Of a DNA stretch of 56,152 nt, positions 45,809 through 55,019 are shown piece after piece. Source of the DNA: Rhizobium sullae. GTDB taxonomy: Bacteria > Pseudomonadota > Alphaproteobacteria > Rhizobiales > Rhizobiaceae. The notes under the pieces are model-generated. The model had not been told where the DNA came from. It did no database searches and was given only the letters and a program-made list of their open reading frames with translations. The translations under genes and the position numbers were made by a program. Every line of letters starts with the position of its first letter. The first letter of the stretch is position 1. The DNA is taken from assembly GCF_900169785.1 (NCBI RefSeq), contig NZ_FWER01000023.1:116644-172795 (forward strand). Reading direction: 5' to 3'.

Positions 45809-46990
45809 ATGCAAAAAACGATCGTTCTGTGCATAAAGTACTTGGCTGGCATAACGGGGGGGGCTGAACGAAATGTCGTTGAGTTGGCCAACCACCTCGC
45901 GGATACAGGAAACAAGGTTTTCATAGTTGTTTATGAGAAATCTGACGCGTCTCCAGCTTTCGTCCTCAAGCCAGAGGTAACAATCATAAATGCACGGAAG
46001 TTGCATCAATTCCACAATGGTCCCAGCCCAGTTGAGTGGGCCGAGGAACAGGGTAGGCGCCGAGCTTACGCAGGGGACGAAGATGCCATTCGATGGTTTG
46101 ACGATTCATTCGAGATGAGGTTGCACTGGGGGCGAGTGATCTTGTCGTTGGAACCGTCGCTCCTTATTACATTCCTGCCCCATACCTCCACTCCCCTGCT
46201 GGAGCAGTTAGGCGAACGCCTTCCGATAATAGTTACAAATCAAAACACGCCGGCTGTCGACTATTTTAGCGAGAAGCACGACACCCAAGCGTTCGACAGA
46301 TACAAAAGATTAAAGAATCTGGATCTTGCCCGCGCAGTGCATGTATTAATACCCGAATTTGCGTCTTATTTTCCGGAGCATTTAAGGGAGCGAGTTCATG
46401 CTATACCGAATGTTGTGCATCCTGTTAACGAAGGAAAGTCCCTTTTTGACAGCTCGAAAACAATAATAGCTCTTGGTCGATTTGACGTTCAAAAGCAGTT
46501 CGATCTTCTGATAAGATCCATGCCGTTCGTGCTAGAGAAGGCTCCGAATTGGCACTTGAAGATATTCGGACGGGGTCAAGAAGAGGACAACTTGCGGACT
46601 CTGATTCGTCGACATTCTCTCCAGCGATCAGTTCTCCTTATGGGGCGCACTGCGAAGCCCCTCGACGAGCTCCGAAAAGCTGACCTGTTTGTCATACCCT
46701 CGTCCTATGAGGGGTGGGGGCTAACATTAACGGAGGCGATGTCCGTTGGCCTGCCGTGCATTGGATTTCAGGATTGCTCGGGAGTCAATTGGATTTTGCG
46801 CGATGGGGAAACGGGGGTCTTGTTGCGCGAGCGATCGGCAGAAACCTTGGCCGATGGAATTTTGCATTTGATTAACGATAGCACCCTGGCCCGTCGTTGT
46901 GGAGAAAATGCGAGAGCCTTCGTACGGCAGTTTAGCCCTGAGAAGGTATATGCCGTTTGGGATAGTTTGATTGATGGGGTTTTGAGATGA
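45809..46990 (+). CDS. Glycosyltransferase family 4
   Basis: The 393-residue GT-B enzyme has IVLCIKYLAGITGGAERNVV at its start, ITFLPHTSTPLL, and IIVTNQNTPAVDY. The C-terminal lobe has TIIALGRFDVQKQFDLLIRS, LKIFGRGQEEDNL and PSSYEGWGLTLTEAMSVGLP with the E-x7-E pair. Its first 30 residues closely parallel those of the GT4 protein at 42313-43530. It overlaps the following GT2 gene by ATGA. Confidence 0.9.
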   Translation: MQKTIVLCIKYLAGITGGAERNVVELANHLADTGNKVFIVVYEKSDASPAFVLKPEVTIINARKLHQFHNGPSPVEWAEEQGRRRAYAGDEDAIRWFDDSFEMRLHWGRVILSLEPSLLITFLPHTSTPLLEQLGERLPIIVTNQNTPAVDYFSEKHDTQAFDRYKRLKNLDLARAVHVLIPEFASYFPEHLRERVHAIPNVVHPVNEGKSLFDSSKTIIALGRFDVQKQFDLLIRSMPFVLEKAPNWHLKIFGRGQEEDNLRTLIRRHSLQRSVLLMGRTAKPLDELRKADLFVIPSSYEGWGLTLTEAMSVGLPCIGFQDCSGVNWILRDGETGVLLRERSAETLADGILHLINDSTLARRCGENARAFVRQFSPEKVYAVWDSLIDGVLR

Positions 46991-47982
46991 TCAGAAAGCT
47001 GCTGCCCCGAAGCATGCGCTCGTTGCGACCAGCCAAGACTTACGACGTAGATGTTACGATCGGTGTGCCTTGCTTTAACGGGCGGAAAACGCTCGAACGG
47101 GCGCTTGATAGCGCGCTCGGACAGACGTACCGCGGTGCGTATGAGATCATTGTTGTTAATGACGGTTCAACTGACACCACCGCCAACATTGCCAAGGCGT
47201 ATGAGTTGAGATTTCCTGACTACATCCGACTCATTACTACAAGTAACAAGGGAGTGGCCGCCGCCCGAAACGAGATTATCAAGTCGGCGCGCGGTGAGTA
47301 TCTAACCTGGCTTGACGCCGATGACGCCTATTTTCCAACGAAAATCGCTGCGCAAATTGGTGATTTAAAGGAACTTGAAAAAAAGAGTGGCCAACAAGCG
47401 CTTCGCTTGGTGATGTCCGAGTATCGGATCAACGGGAATAACAGTAACGTCCGGCAGTATCTGGCGGATCCTATTAGGCACGTGCTTACCGGTGAGCTCC
47501 GCGCATATCTGTGGGCGACAATGGCGCGAACGAGCATCTACAAAGTTGTTGGACCGTTTAATCAAAAACTCCACCGTTCGGAGGATCAAGACTGGCTACT
47601 GCGCTTCCTGCGAAAGGGTGGGAAAATTCAACAGCGAACGCGGCAACCTTTAATGCATTATAGCTTCAGCACGAGCCGAAATGGCAAACACGTTGAAGAG
47701 AGCCTGCATCACATCCTCTCTACATATGGTCGGCTCTTAGACAAATACGGTATTCGAGCCGAGTTTGAACCCCGTCGCTATTGGGAAATTGCAGGCTTCT
47801 ACAAAGCCAATAAAAAGTGGGACGATATGTGGAGATGCCGAGGCATGGCCGTAAAAAAAGACTTCGACACGTACTTCCCTAAACTCATCGGCGAAGTCAT
47901 TCGCGAGATGGACCAACGGGATTCGGATTTGGGTGCCAGAGTTCTTTCTGAGGTCGAGGCCTTTAGGAAAACCAACCCTTAG
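46987..47982 (+). CDS. Glycosyltransferase family 2
   Basis: The 331-residue protein carries DVTIGVPCFNGRKTLERALD, EIIVVNDGSTDTTANIAKAY and YLTWLDADDAYFPTKIAAQI (DADD metal site). LHRSEDQDWLLRFLRKGG is the acceptor-side motif. It lies in the ATGA-coupled GT4-GT2 pair and ends 12 bases from the convergent FkbM gene. Confidence 0.9.
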   Translation: MIRKLLPRSMRSLRPAKTYDVDVTIGVPCFNGRKTLERALDSALGQTYRGAYEIIVVNDGSTDTTANIAKAYELRFPDYIRLITTSNKGVAAARNEIIKSARGEYLTWLDADDAYFPTKIAAQIGDLKELEKKSGQQALRLVMSEYRINGNNSNVRQYLADPIRHVLTGELRAYLWATMARTSIYKVVGPFNQKLHRSEDQDWLLRFLRKGGKIQQRTRQPLMHYSFSTSRNGKHVEESLHHILSTYGRLLDKYGIRAEFEPRRYWEIAGFYKANKKWDDMWRCRGMAVKKDFDTYFPKLIGEVIREMDQRDSDLGARVLSEVEAFRKTNP

Positions 47983-47994
47983 TTCAGAGGGGTC

Positions 47995-48696
47995 TTACTC
48001 CGTTAACTCATTGGGACAAAGAAGGAAGTTTTCGTTGTCGGAATAGCGCTTATGTCGCCACTTGACAGAATATTTCATCTTTGATCGCCAGCTAACGAAC
48101 TCATCCGACAACTTGTCATGCATCTCTACGAATATCCACGGACGGCACCGCTCGATCGTCCGTTGAAGCCCAGCAAGTACCCTCAACTCCATTCCTTCGA
48201 CGTCGATCTTAATCAGGCTAAAATCTAAGTTTTCGAAGATGAGATCACCAGGCAATGATGGAACGTTCCCGAATCCAAGATACTGAAACTGGGCTGAACC
48301 CAAATTTCCAGTGTATTGTTGCGACATGGTTCCGCAGCCAACCCGGTCAGAAAGGGCCAAGCCTAGAAACTTACAGTTAATGTTTGAAATATTATTCAAT
48401 GCAATATTGGCCTTCAGAGCTGCTATCGCATAATCGTTAGGCTCTACAACATAAACTTGCTTTGCCTGCATCATCTTTGAGAAGTAAAGGGCATGGTTGC
48501 CGATGTTGGCTCCAATATCCAGTATCACACGGTCACCGCCGACCAGCGCAGAGATTTTACGAAGCTCAATCTCCTCGTAGAATTCCCCGGCCGCTAAGCG
48601 CGCTTGAATAGTGTCATATCGCTCAGTTATGGCAAACGCCACGCTTGCGTTTTCTCTTGTAATCGTCGAGATAGTGAGCGGTACCTGCTGCCCCAT
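47995..48696 (-). CDS. FkbM family methyltransferase
   Basis: The 233-residue protein has VILDIGANIGNHALYFSKMM (about residues 58-77), VYVVEPNDYAIAALKANIAL and LIKIDVEGMELRVLAGL (about 162-178), the FkbM signature. It likely O-methylates a capsule sugar. An AGGGAGG ribosome-binding site precedes the ATG. It follows rkpR and a small ORF on the same strand, so it may be the last gene of the exporter operon. Confidence 0.88.
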   Translation of the reverse strand: MGQQVPLTISTITRENASVAFAITERYDTIQARLAAGEFYEEIELRKISALVGGDRVILDIGANIGNHALYFSKMMQAKQVYVVEPNDYAIAALKANIALNNISNINCKFLGLALSDRVGCGTMSQQYTGNLGSAQFQYLGFGNVPSLPGDLIFENLDFSLIKIDVEGMELRVLAGLQRTIERCRPWIFVEMHDKLSDEFVSWRSKMKYSVKWRHKRYSDNENFLLCPNELTE

Positions 48697-48714
48697 GAGC
48701 GCCTCCCTACTTCA

Positions 48715-48993
48715 TTACGCGCATTGATCAGAGGCAGCGCTAAATAGCTCATTTGCTGCAGATTTTTTCCTAATCACACGCTTCCTGAGCTTTAAATGCC
48801 CGGCGGCATCAACGCAATAACAAAAAGCAGCCACTACAGCGCGATGACCAAAGAATTGCCATAAAAAAGTACGCCGCAGATAAACGGGTTTCGGCATCAC
48901 TTCGGCGTAAATGCTCGACCAAGGCGGCTCCGACCGATCCAGATAACAAGTCTCGGGAAACGACCCATAGCTACAAGTCCTAGTTTCGGTCAC
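48715..48993 (-). CDS. Small hypothetical ORF coupled to rkpR
   Basis: A GTG at 48993 overlaps the end of rkpR by 14 bases and opens a 92-residue frame ending 18 bases before the FkbM gene. It contains two or three Cys in its N-terminal part and a basic C-terminal half (LKLRKRVIRKKS), with no signal or recognisable domain. Position within the exporter gene string is the only support; it could be chance. Confidence 0.3.
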   Translation of the reverse strand: MTETRTCSYGSFPETCYLDRSEPPWSSIYAEVMPKPVYLRRTFLWQFFGHRAVVAAFCYCVDAAGHLKLRKRVIRKKSAANELFSAASDQCA

Positions 48994-50266
48994 GAATATT
49001 GTAATAGCCCATTACCGAAACGCCCCAGGCAAAAAGGCATCCTAAAAAGACCAGCGCAGACACCATGAGCCGGCTTGGGTACTGGGCCTTTTCAGACAGT
49101 GTTGGCTGGATGAAGGTGGCCAAATATCGCTGCTGATTATTGGCATCGATGCGCGCTTTCTCGAGGCTAGCAAGAGAGCCGGTATAGGCCTTCTCAGCAA
49201 ATTCCCGCTCGGTCTCGAGCTCCTCGTACTGCCGAATCCGGCTCGCAACATCGCTACCGCCTGCACTACCGGCCGTCCCACTGCCGAAACGCTGTTTTTC
49301 CTGCGCCAGCTGTTTTTCAAGACTGTCGATCTGTGTAGTGAGCACGCGCATGCGCGGTGAGTCCGCTGCCATTCGCGTACGAGCAGTCATCAAGTCAGTG
49401 TGAAGCTGGGTGAGCTGCTGTTCGAGGGAGGCGACTAGCTGGCCAGCCAGCTTTGCCGCTTCTACTGGATCGGCCTCCTGAGAGACATCGCGGAAATTGC
49501 GCAAGCCATTGCGCGCCGCAGACAGACGGCCTTCGGCCAGCGCCACTTCGTCTTGGGATGCTTTTAGAACACCATTTCTTGCCTTGAGCGAAAGATCATT
49601 GATAAGCCTCTCACTCTCACCGATGATAACTGATGCGATTTTTTGGGCGTTTTGCGGATCGAAGGCCTTAACCGTCAGGTTGAGAATGGACGAGGTGTGA
49701 TCGAAATCGACATGTACCATCTTTTTCCAATATTCGAGCCGCTCTTCAATTGGCAGGCCGGCCGCCATGCTGAAATAGAAGTCGGCGCCGTGGCGCGCAA
49801 AGGCGGCGTCGAGATCGACGGCCTTCTCGACGGCCTCGATCATCCGCTCGCTCTCGACATAATCGAGGAGCATATAGGAGTCGGCCCCGGTCGTGCTGCC
49901 GCCAGTACTTTGCGTAAACATACCAAGGATATCGCTGCCTGCCTTGCCATCGATGCTGCGTACGGCAAAGGCCGCCGAGCTATGATATTGGTCGGCTGCG
50001 ACAAAGAACATGTAAAACGACGCAAGCACGGTCGGAAGCGCGACAGCCAACGCGAAGCTGCCGGCGATAATTAGATGCCGCAGCTTCAGATGCCCGACCT
50101 TCAATGACCCGAGCAGTTTTTTCTTCTTCGCAGGCTGTGCATCGCGCCTTTCGGGACGAATATCGACCTTTCTAAGACTGTCGAGCACAGTGATATTCGG
50201 CTTCTTTACGGGAGCTTGGAGTTCTTCCATCTTGTTCTCTGGAGCTGGCGGCTTAGCAGTCGTCAT
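48980..50266 (-). CDS. rkpR: RkpR, KpsE-like inner-membrane/periplasmic export protein
   Basis: The 428-residue polysaccharide co-polymerase/export protein has a cytoplasmic N-terminal region of about 65 residues rich in Lys and Pro. A first membrane helix follows (LIIAGSFALAVALPTVLASFY start, about 70-92), then a long periplasmic coiled coil (about 220-390). A second helix (MVSALVFLGCLFAWGVSVMG) lies close to the C-terminus. It would link the RkpT/RkpS ABC transporter to the outer-membrane OPX protein. Its ATG overlaps the rkpS stop (TGATG). Confidence 0.88.
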   Translation of the reverse strand: MTTAKPPAPENKMEELQAPVKKPNITVLDSLRKVDIRPERRDAQPAKKKKLLGSLKVGHLKLRHLIIAGSFALAVALPTVLASFYMFFVAADQYHSSAAFAVRSIDGKAGSDILGMFTQSTGGSTTGADSYMLLDYVESERMIEAVEKAVDLDAAFARHGADFYFSMAAGLPIEERLEYWKKMVHVDFDHTSSILNLTVKAFDPQNAQKIASVIIGESERLINDLSLKARNGVLKASQDEVALAEGRLSAARNGLRNFRDVSQEADPVEAAKLAGQLVASLEQQLTQLHTDLMTARTRMAADSPRMRVLTTQIDSLEKQLAQEKQRFGSGTAGSAGGSDVASRIRQYEELETEREFAEKAYTGSLASLEKARIDANNQQRYLATFIQPTLSEKAQYPSRLMVSALVFLGCLFAWGVSVMGYYNIRDRN

Positions 50267-50925
50267 CAGTTGCCCTTCATGTTTCGCTCATGAATCCGGA
50301 TAGCATCTTCCACATCGTCGAAATATGTGAGTTTGCCGTTTTCGAGAACCACACCGCAATCGCAGTACTCACGGATCGTGCTTGTGCTATGAGAAACCAT
50401 GATAACATCAGAATCTTGCAATCGGTGTTGAAAGACATCATGGCATTTTTTTTTGAAGTTTGCATCCCCGACCGCCGTGATCTCATCAACCAGGTAATAA
50501 TCGAAGTTGACGCCCATGCTGACGCCGAAAGCAAGGCGTGCCTTCATGCCGGAGGAATAAGTACTAACAGGGGCATGGAAAAATGGCCCTAGCTCGGCAA
50601 ATTCGGTGACATAGTCAACCAGCCCTTCGGTATCGACACCATAAATGCGCGCGACAAAGCGAACATTCTGCTCGCCGGACATGCCTGGTTGAAAGCTGCC
50701 TTGAAAACCGAGGGGCCACGAAATCTTACCTTGTCTTACTATGCGCCCCCGATCGAGCCGCAGCGAACCCGCAATCAACTGCAAAAGCGTCGATTTCCCG
50801 GCGCCGTTCCGGCCGAGCAGGCCGACACTCTTGCCACGCCTGATAACAAGGGAGGCGTTCTCGATGATTGGCTTCGTTACGCCCTTGGTCTTCACATATT
50901 TGGTAGCGCGTTCAAGTCTGATCAT
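50266..50925 (-). CDS. rkpS: RkpS, KpsT-like capsule export ATPase
   Basis: The 219-residue ABC ATPase has Walker A GLLGRNGAGKSTLL (about residues 35-48) and the KpsT-type switch sequence STYSSGMKARLAFGVSMG as signature. Walker B YYLVDEIT follows (about 149-156). It lacks the long C-terminal sugar-binding domain of O-antigen Wzt proteins, so it fits group 2 capsule export. It overlaps rkpT (ATGA) upstream and rkpR (TGATG) downstream. Confidence 0.92.
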   Translation of the reverse strand: MIRLERATKYVKTKGVTKPIIENASLVIRRGKSVGLLGRNGAGKSTLLQLIAGSLRLDRGRIVRQGKISWPLGFQGSFQPGMSGEQNVRFVARIYGVDTEGLVDYVTEFAELGPFFHAPVSTYSSGMKARLAFGVSMGVNFDYYLVDEITAVGDANFKKKCHDVFQHRLQDSDVIMVSHSTSTIREYCDCGVVLENGKLTYFDDVEDAIRIHERNMKGN

Positions 50926-51716
50926 CGGCCTCTCGCCACCGCTGCGGAATTGGTGAAGACAAAGAGGCCCCCGAATATTGCGGTAAAGACAAAAGAATAA
51001 AGATAGAACATGTCGAGCTCCGCCGCCCGGTATTGGGGATAGAATCCTTGGCGGAACAGCATGACCACATGAACCAAAGGATTGAAAAGCACAATCTCAC
51101 GCATAGGACCGGGAAGCGCGTCGGGCAAGAAAAAAACGCCAGAGATCAGAAGCATCGGTCGATTGACGATGTTGAAGACCTGTTCGTAGAATGGAAACCG
51201 CAAGAACATTACGGTGTTAAATAGGCCCACCCCGAGACCCAGCAATGTCCCGGCAAAGACCGCCTCCAGGATCGCCGGCCAATAGAGCTCGGGAGGTTGA
51301 TGCATTGTTAGAACGATCGAGCCAAGAACACAGACGGCGACGAAGACCGTCGTAGCAGCCTGAAGGACATAACGCGCAACAATCGTATCGATCGGGGCGA
51401 CATTTGGATAGCTGAGCAAAGTCCGATTGGATTTGATAGCGCCGTTCAAAAAACCGCACATCGCGGCGTAAAACTGGAATGCAATATAGCCGGTTGCAAA
51501 AAACAGTGGAAAGCTTGTCCCGAGCGCCGGCAATCTTGCGATTCCCATGAAGATCACCGACATGAAGGCGATGTGGGCCGCGGGGTCAAGGATCGCCCAG
51601 ATGTAGCCGCCGGGCTTGTTGCCGAAGCGTGTCGACATTTCGCGTATGAGCAACGCGGCAACAACGCGAATATGGGTCGTCAAATAATACAATAAGGGCC
51701 CCCCGAAACAAGCCAC
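50922..51716 (-). CDS. rkpT: RkpT, KpsM-like capsule export permease
   Basis: The 264-residue ABC-2 permease has an amphipathic start (LLIREMSTRFGNKPGGYIWA, about 21-40) and about six membrane helices. The last conserved region is FFLPDALPGPMREIVLFNPL followed by HVVMLFRQGFYP. A GTG at 51716 is the first start; a TTG eight codons later is possible. It is the first gene of the T-S-R exporter operon. Confidence 0.92.
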   Translation of the reverse strand: MACFGGPLLYYLTTHIRVVAALLIREMSTRFGNKPGGYIWAILDPAAHIAFMSVIFMGIARLPALGTSFPLFFATGYIAFQFYAAMCGFLNGAIKSNRTLLSYPNVAPIDTIVARYVLQAATTVFVAVCVLGSIVLTMHQPPELYWPAILEAVFAGTLLGLGVGLFNTVMFLRFPFYEQVFNIVNRPMLLISGVFFLPDALPGPMREIVLFNPLVHVVMLFRQGFYPQYRAAELDMFYLYSFVFTAIFGGLFVFTNSAAVARGR

Positions 51717-52388
51717 TTCATCAGACCGGCATTAATATCATTTTTTTTGGCGAGAGTTAGCCCCTCGGACGAAACTCATCGATCATTAATCAGTTCGGGC
51801 TTATCGCAACAGGGCAGGAGCCCATCAGCGCAAAGATCGCTCTCCCACATCCCGATCCGACAGCGCCCACACGTGAACCGGATTGAGCTTGGTCGCCAGC
51901 GCCTGCTGCCTATGCCAGGGCGTCGGCATCGGCTTGGAGCGAGACACCTAATCGGACTTCGCCTCGCGCGCATGAAGGACCTGCAGGCACTTGTCAAGGG
52001 CATTTGCAAAAAGCATCTCGGCAGTTGATCTGATGCCACGCCGGGTTGGCCATGTCACAAGCATTTGCGCCGGAGCATCAATTGTTACCTCGCCGTTCCA
52101 GGATATCAAGAATCCGAGCGACAATGCTCTCTTTTGCGAATGGCAGCGACGACTTTGTTTTCAGACGATACGGTTCTGGCAACGCCGGCACGACTTCCAT
52201 CGGAATGGATTGCGGACGGATGGCGACGATATTGAGCAGAGCGCTTTCGGCCCGCGGAATAATTGTGCGGCAGGGATTCAAGGACAAATTCGCCTCCGTC
52301 CTCGAAAAGTTCGTAAGCCCACTTGATCGGATGACCGTCTCTGCGGGAGTAAGCACCAATCTTCGGATGCCGGGCGAAAACTCTTGGT
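51717..52388. other. Intergenic stretch between protease and exporter genes, no gene assigned
   Basis: About 670 bases contain several overlapping short frames on both strands, none recognised. Minus-strand frames around 51830-52040 look like worn coding sequence with stops, and 52078-52359 (93 residues) has no known relatives. The part next to 51716 must hold the rkpT promoter. Confidence 0.35.
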
Positions 52389-53891
52389 TCAGACAATAAA
52401 AAAATCTGCTGCCGTGAGTGTCGCGTGGCTTTCCACGATCGCGAATTTGATGGGGTCATAGGTTATGCCAGATCCATCCGCATCATAGTAAAGCTCGCCG
52501 CTGTGCTGGTAGTACAGGATGCGGTCTGATCCATCAGCTCTGCCTAATGCGCGGTCCTTGAAGGCTGATGAACTAATGTCACCGAGCATGAATGCCTCAT
52601 AAATCGCATCATCCAACCAGAACAGGTCATTTTGCTGCTTGTTATTTGTGAAATCCGTGACGACATCGATGTTCGTTCGGCTACTGAACGATGTCTCGAA
52701 GAAAAAGGTATCGCTTCCCCCACCACCGCCAAGCCGGTCGTTGCCAGCTCCGCCGACTAAGCGGTCGTTTCCGTCGTTGCCATAGAGCCCATCATTGTTG
52801 CCATCACCATAGAGCTTGTCGTTCCCTGAATAGCCGTAGAGGCCATTTTTCGCAGCATTGCCATGAATGATGTCATTAGCTGATCCGCCTTTAGCGTTCT
52901 CGATCAATGACGCGGTATTTCCATCATAAAGAAGCGCGTTGAAAATGTTGCCGCGAGCGTGGCCGTTATTCGGGCCACCGTTCAGATCGGCCAACTGGCC
53001 TTGGGAGAAGACCGAGTAGCTGCCTGGCCGCAGATCGATTGTAAGGCGCGTGGTGTAGGCGTTCAGATCATAGGTGTCGATACCACCGCCGTCCCAGATT
53101 GTAGCGAAGATCCTGTTGTCATCGGGCGTGATGGCCGCGACCCCATTGACATAGGTGACACCTTCATTCGGCTTCCATTTATAGATGGTATTGCCGCTAT
53201 TGGTGGTGTAGTCCGCACCATACATTTCCTGTAGGGCGGCGATGTCGAGCATCATGAAACTCTGTGGCGCGCCATTCTGCTCGTAGTCGTAGCCATTTAG
53301 GTCGTCTCCGATATACGTACGGTATGTCATGATCGTATATTCGATAGAATCGTAGTTGCTCGGCACGACCGCCGGATTGCTATCGGGTTCATGACCATGT
53401 TTCAGGCCAAGAGCATGACCCAGTTCATGCGCCAGCGTATGTCCCGCATAGTTGCCGAACTCCGGAAACCGATAATCACTTTCTGTGCCTGCATATTCCA
53501 TCCCGAACCAGACATCGCCACCCCAGCTATCTGTGCTTGGATAATAGGCCCCTGCCGTCGGGAGACTGGGGTCCGACGACTGAGCGAATCGCACCGATGC
53601 GGTATTCACGTTCCCGACGACAAAGTTGGCGTTAGTAAATCCCTCTACGGAGAATCCGTCATTCGCCGTGTTTCCATAGGATTTCTCCATGAGCAACAAG
53701 GCAGCAGACTGCTGCTGCGGGGAAATTGAAGAGAAACTGTAGTCTTTCTCGCCATTATACGAGTACGATGTCGAGCTGGTGGGAAACGCATAGGTGATCG
53801 TTCCGTCCCACGCATAACCGCTGAGAAGCCCGTCAATCCTCTGATCTCGCGTCATAATCACATGCTTTGTGGAAGTAATAACGCCCGTCAT
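52389..53891 (-). CDS. Serralysin-like RTX metalloprotease (M10)
   Basis: The 500-residue secreted protease has the zinc motif HELGHALGLKH (His155, Glu156, His159, His165) and the Met-turn with Met188 (YTIMTY), defining the metzincin M10B group. Calcium-binding glycine-rich repeats follow (about 345-400: GYSGNDKLYGDGNNDGLYG, NDGNDRLVGGAGNDRLGG). A C-terminal export domain ends in the acidic-hydrophobic tail DFFIV typical of type I substrates. There is no N-terminal signal peptide. The transporter at 1558-4640 or another system could export it. It lies beside a LuxR-type regulator on the same strand. Confidence 0.92.
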   Translation of the reverse strand: MTGVITSTKHVIMTRDQRIDGLLSGYAWDGTITYAFPTSSTSYSYNGEKDYSFSSISPQQQSAALLLMEKSYGNTANDGFSVEGFTNANFVVGNVNTASVRFAQSSDPSLPTAGAYYPSTDSWGGDVWFGMEYAGTESDYRFPEFGNYAGHTLAHELGHALGLKHGHEPDSNPAVVPSNYDSIEYTIMTYRTYIGDDLNGYDYEQNGAPQSFMMLDIAALQEMYGADYTTNSGNTIYKWKPNEGVTYVNGVAAITPDDNRIFATIWDGGGIDTYDLNAYTTRLTIDLRPGSYSVFSQGQLADLNGGPNNGHARGNIFNALLYDGNTASLIENAKGGSANDIIHGNAAKNGLYGYSGNDKLYGDGNNDGLYGNDGNDRLVGGAGNDRLGGGGGSDTFFFETSFSSRTNIDVVTDFTNNKQQNDLFWLDDAIYEAFMLGDISSSAFKDRALGRADGSDRILYYQHSGELYYDADGSGITYDPIKFAIVESHATLTAADFFIV

Positions 53892-54102
53892 CGAATCTCC
53901 GCCTGCTTATTCCACTTTACCGTGCGTTGTGTCGGTTCATCTTTCCACTCGCGATAGGAAAAATCGCCAGGTCAGCAGGCCGGTTCACCGCTGAGGCGAA
54001 GAGAACCATAAATTTGTTAATAGCCAGCAAACACGGCAGCTAGCGGAAGGTGGGCAGAGCCACCTGGGTGGATTGCCGTGAAGACAATATCTCCACTAAC
54101 CT

Positions 54103-54807
54103 TCATATCAATTTCAGCTTCGTCGCCCGAGCTGTTGCCTGTGGCAATGTGCCTGCATCCAGGGCTTTTCGAGCGTTATTCAAATGAAAGTTGACGTTGT
54201 GGTAGGTCATATTCTCGATAGTAGCGATCGCTCTCATGGACTTGCCCTCGGCGGACCATTTCAAGAGCTGAGCTTGTTTCATTGTCATTCGAATTCGTGA
54301 TTCTGCGGTGGGACCGAACTCCGCGTGCTCGATCCTTGCATGAAGCTGCGCGACAGCCGTTGCAGCGGCAACCTGATCTATCTCCCGAGCCAGCGAAATC
54401 GACGGTCTATGCGAAGCAACCGTCAACATTGACACATGGCCGAATGCCGTTGCGACAGGAATGGTAATGCCGGATCGGATACCGAAGTCGGCGGCATCGG
54501 CATAAAATCGCCGGATCGGCTTTGACGCGCGCCTTTTTGAGTTTTCAGAGGACCAGACGAAAGTCCTCATCGTGGATTTGGCGATTGCGACTATCGGATC
54601 GACCTGATCGAACTTGTTCGTCAAATATCGCTCCTGCCATTCGGCAGGATAGTTAGAAAAAGCAGATGTTCCGATCGGCTGCACATTCAGGTAGGCATAA
54701 TAGTCGCAACCGAATTCCCGTGTGAGGTCTGACAACGCTTCGTTCAACATCTCTCTGGTACGCGCCAAGGCCGAAATATCAATTAACTTTTGAAGCCAGA
54801 TCTTCAC
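54103..54807 (-). CDS. LuxR family regulator with autoinducer-binding domain
   Basis: From the GTG at 54807 the protein has 235 residues, the normal size for TraR/LuxR proteins. The frame is open to 55023 but the extra 72 residues match nothing. The N-terminal domain has YAYLNVQ, YPAEWQERYLTNKFDQVDPIV (about residues 49-69, with the Trp, Tyr, Asp and Pro used to bind acyl-homoserine lactones) and TFVWS. SGITIPV follows. The C-terminal helix-turn-helix is KSMRAIATIENMTYHNVNFH. No luxI gene is in the window. It lies upstream of the protease gene and may control it. Confidence 0.82.
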   Translation of the reverse strand: MKIWLQKLIDISALARTREMLNEALSDLTREFGCDYYAYLNVQPIGTSAFSNYPAEWQERYLTNKFDQVDPIVAIAKSTMRTFVWSSENSKRRASKPIRRFYADAADFGIRSGITIPVATAFGHVSMLTVASHRPSISLAREIDQVAAATAVAQLHARIEHAEFGPTAESRIRMTMKQAQLLKWSAEGKSMRAIATIENMTYHNVNFHLNNARKALDAGTLPQATARATKLKLI

Positions 54808-55019
54808 CTTCTGAACTCCGCTGCACCCGACAACAGACTCCGCGTTGTCGACGGAAAGTTGAAATAGTGGCAACGATAGGTCGCCACTCGATCGGAATGT
54901 CTTGACGATTGGCGGACCGGCAAAGACACCCTGCCTAACCGAACCTGCCCGTTTCGATTTTCGCGAGTAGGCCCGATAAATTTTTTCTCTTTTTTGTGTG
55001 CTCTCGGCAACAATAAATT

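Noticed and set aside
51717..52388. Possible gene in the gap between the protease and rkpT
   Set aside because: Frames on both strands are short, overlap each other, and show no recognisable domain or ribosome-binding site.
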